A DNA stretch of 64,000 bases from UBA11524 sp964542315 (lineage in GTDB: Bacteria > Bacillota > Clostridia > Christensenellales > Aristaeellaceae). The notes beneath the pieces are model-generated. The model was not told the DNA's origin and did no database searches. It saw nothing but the letters and a program-made list of their open reading frames with translations. Position numbers and translations under genes: made by a program. The stretch covers positions 1 through 64,000 of the forward strand of contig CAZIUA010000003.1 in NCBI GenBank assembly GCA_964542315.1, read 5' to 3'. The number at the start of each line of letters is the position of its first letter. The first letter of the stretch is position 1. Shown here in pieces: positions 32,724-41,568 of this stretch.

Positions 32724-33281
32724 ATGAATGCAAAGGACGCATATACCCTGCTGGAAACCCTGTTGGATGGCATTGACCCCATCACGGGTGACATGCTCCC
32801 GGAGGAGCATGTCTGTCAGGAGCCGGCTGTGCTTCGGGCGCTGCACAGAGCGCTGGCGGCACTGCAAAATGACATGGAAAAGGCAGCCAATGCTGAATTC
32901 ACCACTGACGCGGAACGAAAGTCACGCTATCCCCGAGCCGGAAAGCCTTGGACGGAGGAGGATGACGAAACACTGCTGGAAATGTGGAAACGCGGTGAAA
33001 GCACACACCGCATCGCCAAAACACTCCAGCGTTCTTCCTATGCGGTTTATCGTCGTATGGAACAGTTTTGCATGGATACCACGCCGGACGCGCCGCCGCT
33101 TTTGCCGCCATGGTCACTGGCGGATGTGCAGAAGCTACAGCGGATGCATGCCAGCGGCTGCACTGCCGAGGAGATCGCCAAGGAGATGCGCCGCCCGGTG
33201 GAGAGCATCAGCGCTCGCCTGTTCTATATGGGGCTGTCCAAGAAAGCGCCCATTTCCCTCCAACCGCAGGAACCAACCTGA
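32724..33281 (+). CDS. Protein with two SANT/Myb-like helix-turn-helix segments
   Basis: This 185-aa soluble protein has an acidic helical N-terminal region (about 1-70). A first Myb/SANT-like unit follows, KPWTEEDDETLLEMWKRGES plus THRIAKTLQRSSYAVYRRM. After a proline-rich linker a second unit reads PWSLADVQKLQRMHASGCTA plus EEIAKEMRRPVESISARL. Each has the pattern of a three-helix DNA-binding fold. The start at 32724 follows GGGAGG at good spacing; the longer frame would overlap the promoter. Targets are unknown. Confidence 0.75.
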   Translation: MNAKDAYTLLETLLDGIDPITGDMLPEEHVCQEPAVLRALHRALAALQNDMEKAANAEFTTDAERKSRYPRAGKPWTEEDDETLLEMWKRGESTHRIAKTLQRSSYAVYRRMEQFCMDTTPDAPPLLPPWSLADVQKLQRMHASGCTAEEIAKEMRRPVESISARLFYMGLSKKAPISLQPQEPT

Positions 33282-33292
33282 CCAGACCATCG

Positions 33293-33317
33293 CTCCGCCT
33301 TTTCCGGCGGAGTTTTC
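33293..33317 (+). terminator. Terminator of the SANT/HTH protein gene
   Basis: Perfect 7-bp stem CTCCGCC/GGCGGAG with a TTTTCC loop and a TTTTC tail. Confidence 0.8.
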
Positions 33318-33353
33318 GTTTGCCGTGAATTGATGTGGCAGGGCATCCTGAAC

Positions 33354-33364
33354 TGTGCTATAAT
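33354..33364 (+). promoter_or_regulatory. Extended -10 promoter element of pncC
   Basis: TGCTATAAT (TGn plus perfect TATAAT at 33359-33364). The -35 position (TGGCAG, 33336-33341) is poor, so the extended -10 probably matters. Confidence 0.65.
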
Positions 33365-33406
33365 AGAAGGAATGAATCCGGCGAGCAAATCATCGGGGAG
33401 GCCGAA

Positions 33407-33883
33407 ATGATGCATCTTGCTGAACAAACCATTGCTGTGCTGGCGGAGCGCAAGCTGACCTGCGCCGCCTGCGAGAGCCTGACCGGCGGATTGATCTGCG
33501 CCACGCTGGTGGATGTCCCCGGAGCATCCGCAGTCGTGCGCGGCGGACTGGTCACCTATCAGACGGACACAAAGACCCTGCTGGCGGGGGTGGACGCAGC
33601 GCTGATCGCCGAGAAGGGCGTCGTCAGCGTGGAGGTCGCCCGTGCCATGGCGGAAGGCACGCGCCTGCGCCTGGGGGTGGATATCGCCGTCAGCGCGACA
33701 GGGCTGGCCGGGCCGGGCGGCGGTACGCCCGAACTGCCCGTGGGAACGGTGTGCATCGGGATCAGCACGAGCCGCGAGACCCGTGCGGTTCGCCTGCTTT
33801 TGTCCGGGGATCGCGCGGAGATCCGTCGTCAGGCCGTGGAGCATGCCATACAGACCATCTACGATGCGGCGATGGGGATGTGA
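33407..33883 (+). CDS. pncC: Nicotinamide-nucleotide amidohydrolase (CinA C-terminal domain protein)
   Basis: This 158-aa protein is a stand-alone CinA C-terminal domain, which deamidates NMN to nicotinate mononucleotide in pyridine-nucleotide recycling. The family signature is clear: CAACESLTGGLICATLVDVP near the N terminus and SATGLAGPGGGTPELPVGTV in the middle. GGGGAGG precedes the ATG at 33407. It is a single gene; the N-terminal MoCF-like domain of full CinA is absent. Confidence 0.92.
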   Translation: MMHLAEQTIAVLAERKLTCAACESLTGGLICATLVDVPGASAVVRGGLVTYQTDTKTLLAGVDAALIAEKGVVSVEVARAMAEGTRLRLGVDIAVSATGLAGPGGGTPELPVGTVCIGISTSRETRAVRLLLSGDRAEIRRQAVEHAIQTIYDAAMGM

Positions 33884-33902
33884 GGGGCGTTGCAGGAACG
33901 TA

Positions 33903-33948
33903 CACCTCATCAGTCGCTGCGGCGACAGCTTTCCCTCAAGGGGAAGCC
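33903..33948 (-). repeat. Dispersed hairpin repeat R2, copy B (minus orientation)
   Basis: Reverse complement of copy A (29774-29819) with one base changed in 46. It lies just after pncC, in the 186-bp gap before the M48 gene. Confidence 0.88.
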
Positions 33949-34069
33949 GAAGGTATGCCGCGCGTAGTCCTTGCCCTGTTTCCTGCCTGCAGGCGGTGAT
34001 GAAGGGTACAGAGACGCTCAATTCATCATTCATCATGCCTAATTCCTCATTTTGTAAAGGGGTACTTTT

Positions 34070-35317
34070 ATGAACTGGAAACTCGTCTTCCTCATTCTGT
34101 TCACCCTGCAGCATGCCTACACGCTGGTGCTGAACATCGTCCAGCGGCGCAGCGCGAAGAATCCGACCCCTGCGAATGTGGCGGATGTCTACGACGCGGA
34201 CACCTATCATCGCTGGCAGCGGTATCACGCCGAGAACAGCCGCCTGTCCATCCTGCGGACGCTGGTGTCCTGGGTGCTGACCATGGCGCTGCTGGGCTTT
34301 GATGTGTATGCGCGGGTGGCGGCGCATTTCCCGGCGAATGGCTTCATGCAGCTGCTTTCCGTGCTGCTGACGTCCTCCGTGGTGGAAACGGTGGCCTTCC
34401 TCGGCTTCAGCTGGGTGAACACGATGGTGATCGAGCAGAAATACGGCTTCAACCGCAGCACGGTCAAGACCTTCGTGACCGACCAGATCCGCAGTTTCGT
34501 GCTGGAGCTGCTGCTGTCCGTCCTGCTGTCCTGGCTGCTGATGTGCATCCACCTGGCGCTGGGCGACTGGATGGCACTGGCCTTCACTGGTGCTGTGTTT
34601 GTGTTCACGCTGGCGATCTCCTTCCTGTATGGCCCTGTGTTCAGCCGCATGGGCAACAAATTCGTCCCCCTGGAGGAAGGCGAACTGCGCACGCGGCTGA
34701 TGGCGCTGCTGGAGAAGCACGGCTATCAGGTCAAGGCCATCGAGGTGATGGATGCCTCCCGCCGCACGACGAAGCTCAATGCGTACTTCACCGGATTCGG
34801 CAAGATGAAGCGCATTGTGCTGTATGACAACCTTGTCAACGCCATGAATACGGATGAGATCTGCGCGGTGTTCGCCCATGAGCTGGGGCATGGCCTGCAC
34901 AAGGATGTGCCCAAGCAGCAGATCATGAACCTGGGCAACCTGCTGCTGATGTCCGTGGTGCTGTGGCTTACCGTCCGCACGCCCGCCATGCACACGGCCT
35001 TTGGCTTCAGTGCAGTGAACTACGGATTTGCGTTCGTCCTGTTCAGCGGATTGATGGGGCTGCTCCAGCCGCTGACGGGCATGGTGACGAATGCCTACAG
35101 CCGCCACGCGGAATTCCGCGCCGATGCGCAGGCCGTCAAGGAGGGCTACGGCGAGGCGATGGTCATCGGGCTGAAGAAGCTGGCGAAGGAGAACTTCTCC
35201 CACTTGGCGCCGTCTAAGGCACTGGTGGTGCTGGAATATAGCCATCCGCCGCTGAGTGAGCGTATCGCGGCCATCCAGCGGCAGGAGAAATCCGCCGGAA
35301 CATCCGCTTCTGCTTGA
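34070..35317 (+). CDS. M48-family zinc metalloprotease (Ste24/CAAX protease type)
   Basis: This 415-aa membrane protease has about six membrane segments and the zinc site HELGH (His270, Glu271, His274). A downstream acidic ligand in the AEFRADAQA segment completes it. WVNTMVIEQKYGFNRSTVKT and VMDASRRTTKLNAYFTGFGK match Ste24-type proteins. In bacteria this type is used for membrane-protein quality control. A weak AAAGGGG site precedes the ATG. Its stop codon overlaps the -35 box of the glycyl-tRNA synthetase promoter. Confidence 0.93.
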   Translation: MNWKLVFLILFTLQHAYTLVLNIVQRRSAKNPTPANVADVYDADTYHRWQRYHAENSRLSILRTLVSWVLTMALLGFDVYARVAAHFPANGFMQLLSVLLTSSVVETVAFLGFSWVNTMVIEQKYGFNRSTVKTFVTDQIRSFVLELLLSVLLSWLLMCIHLALGDWMALAFTGAVFVFTLAISFLYGPVFSRMGNKFVPLEEGELRTRLMALLEKHGYQVKAIEVMDASRRTTKLNAYFTGFGKMKRIVLYDNLVNAMNTDEICAVFAHELGHGLHKDVPKQQIMNLGNLLLMSVVLWLTVRTPAMHTAFGFSAVNYGFAFVLFSGLMGLLQPLTGMVTNAYSRHAEFRADAQAVKEGYGEAMVIGLKKLAKENFSHLAPSKALVVLEYSHPPLSERIAAIQRQEKSAGTSASA

Positions 35318-35342
35318 CAAATCGGGCCGATGCGCCTATGAT
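35314..35342 (+). promoter_or_regulatory. Predicted promoter of glycyl-tRNA synthetase
   Basis: TTGACA (35314-35319), a 17-bp spacer and TATGAT (35337-35342). The leader is only about 55 nt, too short for a T-box. Confidence 0.82.
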
Positions 35343-35403
35343 AAAACGGTATGAAAATCGGGCGTGCCACGCCAGGCACGTACCATCAAGGAGGAAATAC
35401 ACA

Positions 35404-36789
35404 ATGGCTGAACTGACGATGGACAAACTCAAGGCACTGTGCCAGAACCGCGGCTTCATCTTCGCCGGCTCCGAAATTTACGGTGGCCTGGCCAACACCT
35501 GGGACTTCGGCCCCCTGGGCGTGGAGTTCAAGAACAATATCAAGAAGGCCTGGTGGAAGAAATTCGTCCAGGAGAGCCCCTACAACACCGGCCTGGACTG
35601 CGGCATCCTCATGAACCGCGAGGTGTGGGTCGCTTCCGGCCATGTGGGCGGCTTCAACGATCCGCTGATGGACTGCAAGGCCTGCAAGGCGCGCTTCCGT
35701 GCCGATAAGCTCATCGAGGACTTCACCAAGGGCGCCGAGACCGGCGACGGCTGGAAGAACGAGGAGCTGGAAGCCTACATCAACGAGCATGACATCGTCT
35801 GCCCCGTCTGCGGCAAGAAGGATTTCACCGGCATCCGCCAGTTCAACCTGATGTTCAAGACCCACCTGGGCGTGAATGAGTCCAACGCCACCGAGGTGCT
35901 CCTGCGCCCCGAGACCGCCCAGGGCATCTTCGTCAACTTCCTCAACACCATGCGCACCACCCGCAAGAAGCTGCCTGCGGGCATCTGCCAGATCGGCAAG
36001 TCCTTCCGCAACGAGATCACCCCCGGCAACTTCATCTTCCGCGTGCTGGAATTCGAGCAGATGGAGCTGGAATTCTTCTGCAAGCCCGGTGAGGATCTGG
36101 AGTGGTTCCAGTATTGGCGCTCCTTCTGCAAGAACTGGCTGCTGAATCTGGGCCTGAAGGAAGAAAAGCTCCGCCTGCGCGACCATGAGCCGGAGAAGCT
36201 GGCCTTCTACTCCAAGGCAACCACTGACTTCGAGTACCTGTTCCCCTTCGGCTGGGGCGAGCTGTGGGGCATTGCCGACCGCACTGATTATGACCTGAAG
36301 CAGCATCAGGAGCATTCTGGCAAGTCCATGGAATACCTCGATCCCGTCACCAATGAGCGCTACATCCCCTATTGTGTGGAGCCCTCCGTCGGCGTGGAGC
36401 GTCTGGTGCTGGCCTTCCTGTGCAATGCCTATGAGGAGCAGGTGCTGGATGCGGAGAAGAACGACGTCCGTACCGTGCTGCATCTGCATCCGGCGCTGGC
36501 GCCCTACAAGGCGGCCGTCCTGCCCCTGCAGAAGAACAAGCTGGGCGACAAGGCGCGCGAGGTGCATGCGCAGCTGGCGAAGTACTTCCCCGTGGAATAC
36601 GACGAGACCGGCTCCATCGGCAAGCGTTATCGCCGTCAGGACGAGATCGGCACGCCCTTCTGCATCTGCGTGGACTTCGACACCGAGGAGACCGGCACCG
36701 TCACCGTCCGCGACCGCGACACCATGGAGCAGGAGCGCGTGGCCATCGCCGACCTGCGCCGCTACATCGAGGAGAAGATGGAGTTCTGA
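35404..36789 (+). CDS. glyQS: Glycyl-tRNA synthetase, dimeric type
   Basis: This 461-aa class II synthetase charges tRNA-Gly. It is the single-chain alpha2 type found in some Firmicutes, archaea and eukaryotes rather than the alpha2beta2 enzyme. Motif 2 is seen as GKSFRNEITPGNFIFRVLEF, motif 3 near YCVEPSVGVERLVLAFL, and the C-terminal anticodon-binding domain starts near LHPALAPYKAAVLPL. CxxC pairs (DCKACKA and CPVCGKK) suggest a zinc-binding insertion. AAGGAGG precedes the ATG. It is followed at 23 bp by the zinc-ribbon gene. Confidence 0.96.
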   Translation: MAELTMDKLKALCQNRGFIFAGSEIYGGLANTWDFGPLGVEFKNNIKKAWWKKFVQESPYNTGLDCGILMNREVWVASGHVGGFNDPLMDCKACKARFRADKLIEDFTKGAETGDGWKNEELEAYINEHDIVCPVCGKKDFTGIRQFNLMFKTHLGVNESNATEVLLRPETAQGIFVNFLNTMRTTRKKLPAGICQIGKSFRNEITPGNFIFRVLEFEQMELEFFCKPGEDLEWFQYWRSFCKNWLLNLGLKEEKLRLRDHEPEKLAFYSKATTDFEYLFPFGWGELWGIADRTDYDLKQHQEHSGKSMEYLDPVTNERYIPYCVEPSVGVERLVLAFLCNAYEEQVLDAEKNDVRTVLHLHPALAPYKAAVLPLQKNKLGDKAREVHAQLAKYFPVEYDETGSIGKRYRRQDEIGTPFCICVDFDTEETGTVTVRDRDTMEQERVAIADLRRYIEEKMEF

Positions 36790-36812
36790 GGAGCGCCTGA
36801 GGAGGACATAAG

Positions 36813-37817
36813 ATGAAAAAACTGACTGCACTGCTGCTGACGTTCCTTTTCGCCCTGTCCGCCTGCACTGCTGCGCTGGCCTGGAGCTGCCCGTCCTGCG
36901 GCACGGAGGGCAACGGAAACTTCTGCGCCGAATGCGGCACGAAGCGCCCCGAGGAGAATATCTGCCCGAATTGCGGCACGAATTATGGCAGCGAGAAGCC
37001 GAATTTCTGCATGGAATGCGGCACCCGTCTGACCGCTGCGGCCCCCACTGAGGCGCCTGCTGCTGCACCTACCGCAGCGCCCGCACCCGAGCAGAAGTAC
37101 CTCGCGACCTCCAGCAGCGGGGTGAACATCGTCAGCGTCGAAACGCAGGAGAACGGCTTTGTTACCATCACCTGGGACGACCTGAAAGACAACGGCCCGT
37201 ACATGGCGCGCTTCGTGTCTGTGACCACCGGTGATTTCAACACCGACTGGAACAACAACGTCGCTCGCAGCGAGGCATCCGATATCAGCGCGCTGAGCTA
37301 CACCTATCAGTACCTCGTGCCGGGTGAGTCCTACTGGCTGGTCATCACCAACGCGGACAGGGACGGCGTGTACTACAAGTATGTTTCGCGCCCGGCCGAA
37401 GCCTTCGCGGATTTCGAGACCACTGTGTTCGTCAAGCCCCTCATGAGCCTGACGCTGGGGGATGTTTCCTCCCCGATGGAAGTGAGCAGCTTCTCTGCGG
37501 CGGAAATCGCCCTGCAGAACAGCGAACATGGCCTGTATGTGCAGCTGGATTACCCCGCACTGGACAGCGACATGGAATACGCCGCGCAGGAAGTGTTCAC
37601 CGATCCGAACGGTTTCGCGCTGGTGGATGGCAGCCACACGCTCCCCTTCATCGCGTATGAAGAGGGCGGCTATCGCTACTGGGACTTCTACGACCTGGCC
37701 TGGTACTTTAATGTCCTGAGCTATCAGTATGAGACCCTGCCCACGGGCACTTACACCATGAGCTTCTATCTGGATGGCGAGCTCGCGGCTGAAACGTCCT
37801 TCATCATCACGGACTAA
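36813..37817 (+). CDS. Exported protein with two zinc ribbons
   Basis: This 334-aa protein has a signal sequence with a good lipobox (LFALSAC, Cys at about residue 18), so it may be a lipoprotein; cleavage after ALA is the alternative. The mature protein begins with Cys pairs in the order CPSCG, CAECG, CPNCG, CMECG (two double zinc ribbons). An Ala/Pro/Thr linker (about 74-94) and a beta-rich domain follow. Zinc ribbons outside the membrane are uncommon. It shares the glyQS transcript by position. The function is unknown. Confidence 0.78.
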   Translation: MKKLTALLLTFLFALSACTAALAWSCPSCGTEGNGNFCAECGTKRPEENICPNCGTNYGSEKPNFCMECGTRLTAAAPTEAPAAAPTAAPAPEQKYLATSSSGVNIVSVETQENGFVTITWDDLKDNGPYMARFVSVTTGDFNTDWNNNVARSEASDISALSYTYQYLVPGESYWLVITNADRDGVYYKYVSRPAEAFADFETTVFVKPLMSLTLGDVSSPMEVSSFSAAEIALQNSEHGLYVQLDYPALDSDMEYAAQEVFTDPNGFALVDGSHTLPFIAYEEGGYRYWDFYDLAWYFNVLSYQYETLPTGTYTMSFYLDGELAAETSFIITD

Positions 37818-37830
37818 GCGAATATCATCA

Positions 37831-37861
37831 GGGCTTCCGCAGTGCAAAACTGCGGAAGCCC
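37831..37861 (+). terminator. Strong hairpin after the zinc-ribbon gene
   Basis: GGGCTTCCGCAG pairs perfectly with CTGCGGAAGCCC around TGCAAAA. There is no T run directly after, but a second hairpin with one follows at 37872-37897. Confidence 0.6.
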
Positions 37862-37863
37862 TC

Positions 37864-38050
37864 AGGGTGTCAAAAAAGTGGCGAAAGCCACTTTTTTGAG
37901 TTTGCACTCCGTCACTGTCAGGGCCGCAAGCAGCCCTGACGGCCGTTCCTCCGTGTAAAGAAGCGATTATTGCAAGCAAAATCGCCCGAAAATCGCCGCA
38001 CATGTCGCTGATTTTCGATTTGCAGTCTGCCGACAGCGAGCAACTGACGC
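37864..38050 (+). repeat. 187-bp structured dispersed repeat R1, copy 1
   Basis: About 93% identical by eye to the reverse complement of 54515-54701 (11 substitutions and two single-base indels). It contains successive hairpins: AAAAAAGTGGC/GCCACTTTTTT, TGTCAGGGC/GCCCTGACGG, GCGATT/AATCGC and CGAAAATC/GATTTTCG. The rest of the 438-bp gene-free stretch (37818-38255) holds a near-duplicate motif GTGAAACGAGGCGAAACC at about 38077 and 38100; no gene was seen. Confidence 0.85.
37872..37897. terminator. Bidirectional terminator-like hairpin at the R1 end
   Basis: AAAAAAGTGGC and GCCACTTTTTT pair around a 4-nt GAAA loop, giving a T run on both strands. Confidence 0.75.
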
Positions 38051-38255
38051 CCTCAGTTTGTCCCCTCTGCCCGATCGTGAAACGAGGCGAAACCACCGCG
38101 TGAAAACGAGGCGAAACCTCCGCCGGAAGGAGGGCGTTTCCTCCCCTTGGACACCATGTTAGTCGGATCGGGGCAATATCTTTCCAATCGATGCAGGAAA
38201 TGCATAGGTGAAGGGCGAATATGTTCATGACAATGCCGAAAAGGAGAACATCACG

Positions 38256-38495
38256 ATGAACGATATGCAAAAGCTGCTGACCATCCTTCGCGACGTAAAC
38301 GAGGATGTGGACTTTGAGACCGAAAAGGCGCTGGTGGACGATGGGCTGATCGACTCCTTCGACATCAATGTGATGATTGGTGCGCTGGATGAAGCGTATG
38401 ACATCCACATCGAGGTGGGGGACATCGAGCCGGAGAACTTCAACAGCGTGGAGGCCATTCTGGCGACGGTGAAGCGCTATCAGGAGGCCAAATGA
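38256..38495 (+). CDS. Acyl carrier protein (DltC-like peptidyl carrier)
   Basis: This 79-aa carrier protein has the phosphopantetheine attachment serine in GLIDSFDI (Ser34) and strongly acidic helices. AAAGGAG lies 7-8 bp before the ATG. It overlaps the adenylation gene by 4 bp and heads an operon with an MBOAT enzyme and a DltD-like protein, the components of a D-alanylation-type pathway. The attached aminoacyl or acyl group is not known. Confidence 0.9.
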   Translation: MNDMQKLLTILRDVNEDVDFETEKALVDDGLIDSFDINVMIGALDEAYDIHIEVGDIEPENFNSVEAILATVKRYQEAK

Positions 38496-39964
38496 TCCGC
38501 AATGTACTGCGCTGGCTGGAGGATACCGCGCAGCGCGATCCGCAGCACATCGCCTTTGCGGATGACCAGATGGCGCTGACCTGGGAACAGGTGATGCAGC
38601 GCGCGCAGGAGATCGGCTCCTGCCTGCACCGGCTGATCCAGCCCCAGACCCCCGTGCTGGTGTATATGGACAAATCGCCGGATTGCATCGCGGCCATGCT
38701 CGGCGCGGTGTACGCGGGCTGCTTCTATACGCCCATTGACCCGGCCATGCCGGTCAGTCGCATGGAGCGGATCGTTTCCGTGCTTCAGCCGGGATGCATC
38801 CTCTGCCAGGGGCGGTACCGGGCGCAGGCGGAAGCACTGGGCAACGGGCGCAATGTGCTCACGGTGGAGGACATCGCCGCGCAGGTGGATCATGCCGGTC
38901 TGGCCGAGGTGCGCGCGCAGCATATGGACAACGACCTGCTGTATGTGCTCTTCACCAGCGGCTCTACCGGACTGCCCAAGGGCGTGGCCATCACCCACCG
39001 GTCGGTCATCGACTTTATCGAGTGGGCCTGCGAGACGCTGAATATCGATGCGGATTGCGTCTTTGGCAATCAGGCGCCGCTGTATTTTGATAATTCCGTG
39101 CTGGATATCTACTGCGCCGTCCGCATGGGCGCGGCGGTGCATTTTATTCCGCGGAAGTATTTCACCTTCCCCGGCAAAATGACGGAATACCTGTCGGAAA
39201 AGGCGATCAACACCATCTTCTGGGTGCCGTCTGCGCTGACGGCGGTGGCGAATGCGGGTGCGCTGGAGAAGTGCGTCCCGGATGGGCTGGAGCGGGTCTT
39301 TTTCTGCGGCGAAGCCATGCCCTGCAAGACCCTCAACGCCTGGCGCGCTGCGCTGCCCGAGGCGCGCTATGTCAACATGTATGGCCCGACGGAGATCACC
39401 GATGTGTGCACCTATTTCCCGGTGGCGCGCCCCTTTGCCGATGCGGAACCGCTGCCCATCGGCTTCCCCTGCGCCAATGCGCGGGTGTTCCTGGTGGACG
39501 GGGAGATCTGCGTGGCAGGCACCTGCCTGTCACCGGGGTATTACAATGCGCCGGAAAAGACGGCGGAGGTCTTCGTGCGCAATCCGCTGCGCCGGGGCAT
39601 CGACGAAACGATGTACCGCACGGGCGATCTGGGCGCGTATAACGACCGGGGAGAATTGATGTTCCTGGGGCGGAAAGATTCGCAGATCAAGCGTCAGGGC
39701 TACCGGATCGAGCTGGGCGAGATCGAATGCGCCCTGTGCGCCCATCCTCAGGTGAAGGTCGGATGCTGCCTCTATGACGCGCAGACGGAGCGCATTCTCG
39801 CGGTCTATACCGGGGATGCGGAGAGCAAGCAGCTCCTGCGCGCGATGAAGGAGCAGCTGCCGAAGTATATGCTGCCGGATGCGCTGATCCAGCGGGAGGA
39901 GATGCCGCTGACGGGCAATGGCAAGATCGATCGTGTACGACTGAAAAACGAGGTCGTTGGCTGA
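38492..39964 (+). CDS. AMP-forming adenylation enzyme (DltA-like), first of two
   Basis: This 490-aa enzyme should activate a substrate with ATP and load it on the carrier protein. Core motifs are visible: TSGSTGLPKG (155-164), NMYGPTE, YRTGDLG, GRKDSQIKRQGYRIELGE and the C-terminal NGKIDR lysine. In the A4 region LYFDNSVLDIY keeps Asp200, the residue that holds the alpha-amino group in DltA and NRPS domains, so an amino acid substrate is expected. It overlaps the carrier gene by 4 bp. Confidence 0.93.
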   Translation: MIRNVLRWLEDTAQRDPQHIAFADDQMALTWEQVMQRAQEIGSCLHRLIQPQTPVLVYMDKSPDCIAAMLGAVYAGCFYTPIDPAMPVSRMERIVSVLQPGCILCQGRYRAQAEALGNGRNVLTVEDIAAQVDHAGLAEVRAQHMDNDLLYVLFTSGSTGLPKGVAITHRSVIDFIEWACETLNIDADCVFGNQAPLYFDNSVLDIYCAVRMGAAVHFIPRKYFTFPGKMTEYLSEKAINTIFWVPSALTAVANAGALEKCVPDGLERVFFCGEAMPCKTLNAWRAALPEARYVNMYGPTEITDVCTYFPVARPFADAEPLPIGFPCANARVFLVDGEICVAGTCLSPGYYNAPEKTAEVFVRNPLRRGIDETMYRTGDLGAYNDRGELMFLGRKDSQIKRQGYRIELGEIECALCAHPQVKVGCCLYDAQTERILAVYTGDAESKQLLRAMKEQLPKYMLPDALIQREEMPLTGNGKIDRVRLKNEVVG

Positions 39965-39987
39965 CCTCGGCGTGGAGGAGGCTGCGC

Positions 39988-41556
39988 ATGAGCATCCTGT
40001 CCCGGGATTTCCTCATTTTGGTCACGGTGCTGACCGCAGTGAACTACATCCTGCCTGTGCGATGGCGCTGGATGGCGTTGCTGGCGGGCAGCATGGTTTT
40101 TTATGCCGGTGCGGGCTGGCAGGGGCTGGCCTATCTGGGCGTGGTGACGCTGCTGACCTGGCTGGGCGGATGGTGTCTGGGCGCGAACTGCAAAAAGGAA
40201 AAGGCCGCGTCCCAGGAGGGCGACAAGGCAGAGGCGTACCGCATCAGGCGCCGCCGCAAATGGGCGCAGGCGCTCATCGTGACTCTCGTCATCGGCGGTA
40301 TGGCCGTCATCAAGTATGCCGATCTGCTCCACGCAGGGGTGAATGCGCTGTACATGGCCCTTGTGGATGGCGCGAAGACGCTGGACGCATGGTCACTCTT
40401 CGTCCCCCTGGGGCTGAGCTATTTCACCTTTCAGAGCGTGGGCTATGTGGTGGATTGCGCCCGGGGCAAGGTGCATCCGGAGAAAAATCCGCTGCGCTAC
40501 CTGCTCTTTGTGTCCTTCTTTCCGCAGATCACCCAGGGCCCTATCACCACCTGGCAGCAGCTGGCGCCTCAGCTGCGCGAACCGGCGCGGTTTGAGCCGT
40601 CCGCCTTTGTGGCGGGCTTCCAGCTGGCGATGTGGGGCTATTTCAAAAAGCTGGTGCTGGCCGATCGTCTCGCCACGGTGACGGACTACATCACCAGGGG
40701 CAAGGCGATGCCCGGCTGGCTCATCCTGCTGGGTGTGGCGCTCTATACCATCCGCCTCTATGCGGATTTCTCCGGCGGCATGGATGTCATTCGCGGCGCG
40801 GCGAAGATGCTGGGCATCGACATGGCGGAGAACTTCCGCCGGCCGTTCTTCTCCACCAGCGTGGCGGAATACTGGCGGCGGTGGCATATCTCTCTGGGCA
40901 CATGGTTCCGCACCTACCTGTTCTACCCGCTGACGACCTCGCGCTTCGGCCTGGCACTGTCCCGCGGGGGACAGAAGCTCTTCGGCAAGAAGGTCGGACG
41001 CATGCTGCCCGGCGCGATGGCGACCTTCATCATCTTCCTGCTCATCGGCATCTGGCATACCGCCAACTGGAACGCCGTGATCTACGGGGCGTATTTCGGC
41101 GTGCTGCTCAGTGCGGCGCTGCTGATCGAGCCGCTGCTGAAAAAGCTGCGGACGCGCCTGCACATCCCGGTCAAGAGCTGGTGGTGGAAGGGCATCGGGC
41201 TCATCCGCACCTGGCTGATGATCCTCCTGCCGCAGTATTTCGCCTTCACCGCCGGGCCGGAAAAGGGCTGGGGGCTGCTGTGCGCGACCTTCCGCAACTG
41301 GACGTTCACCGGCGCGGCAAAGGCCGTCAGCGCCGTCATGGATCCGCTGGAATGGTACATCGCCCTGATCGCGATGGGCATCGTGTTTGTTGTGGATCTG
41401 CTGTGTGAGCGCAAGGTGGATGTCAATGGGCGGCTGGCGCGCGGGAGCTTCCTCATCCGCTGGCCGATCCTCATCGCGCTGATCATGGCGACGCTGGTGT
41501 TCGGCTGCTACGGCGCGGGCTTTGATGCCTCCGCGTTCCTGTATACGCAATTTTAA
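39988..41556 (+). CDS. MBOAT-family O-acyltransferase (DltB-like)
   Basis: This 522-aa polytopic membrane protein has the MBOAT core: EYWRRWHISLGTWFRTYLFY followed by PL, and the invariant histidine in GIWHTANWNAVIYGAYFG. It would take the acyl or aminoacyl group from the carrier protein and pass it across the membrane to a surface polymer. GGAGGAGG precedes the start. The position between the adenylation enzyme and the DltD-like gene matches dlt-type operons. Confidence 0.94.
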   Translation: MSILSRDFLILVTVLTAVNYILPVRWRWMALLAGSMVFYAGAGWQGLAYLGVVTLLTWLGGWCLGANCKKEKAASQEGDKAEAYRIRRRRKWAQALIVTLVIGGMAVIKYADLLHAGVNALYMALVDGAKTLDAWSLFVPLGLSYFTFQSVGYVVDCARGKVHPEKNPLRYLLFVSFFPQITQGPITTWQQLAPQLREPARFEPSAFVAGFQLAMWGYFKKLVLADRLATVTDYITRGKAMPGWLILLGVALYTIRLYADFSGGMDVIRGAAKMLGIDMAENFRRPFFSTSVAEYWRRWHISLGTWFRTYLFYPLTTSRFGLALSRGGQKLFGKKVGRMLPGAMATFIIFLLIGIWHTANWNAVIYGAYFGVLLSAALLIEPLLKKLRTRLHIPVKSWWWKGIGLIRTWLMILLPQYFAFTAGPEKGWGLLCATFRNWTFTGAAKAVSAVMDPLEWYIALIAMGIVFVVDLLCERKVDVNGRLARGSFLIRWPILIALIMATLVFGCYGAGFDASAFLYTQF

Positions 41557-41568
41557 GGAGGGTCAAGG

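Noticed and set aside
35343..35403. T-box leader of glycyl-tRNA synthetase
   Set aside because: Only about 60 nt separate promoter and start codon, and neither the T-box sequence nor a terminator is present.
38492..39964. Canonical D-alanine (DltA) assignment for the first adenylation enzyme
   Set aside because: Motifs and Asp200 agree with an amino-acid-activating enzyme, but the gene order, the carrier motif IDSFDI and the second enzyme differ from standard dlt, so the substrate was left open.
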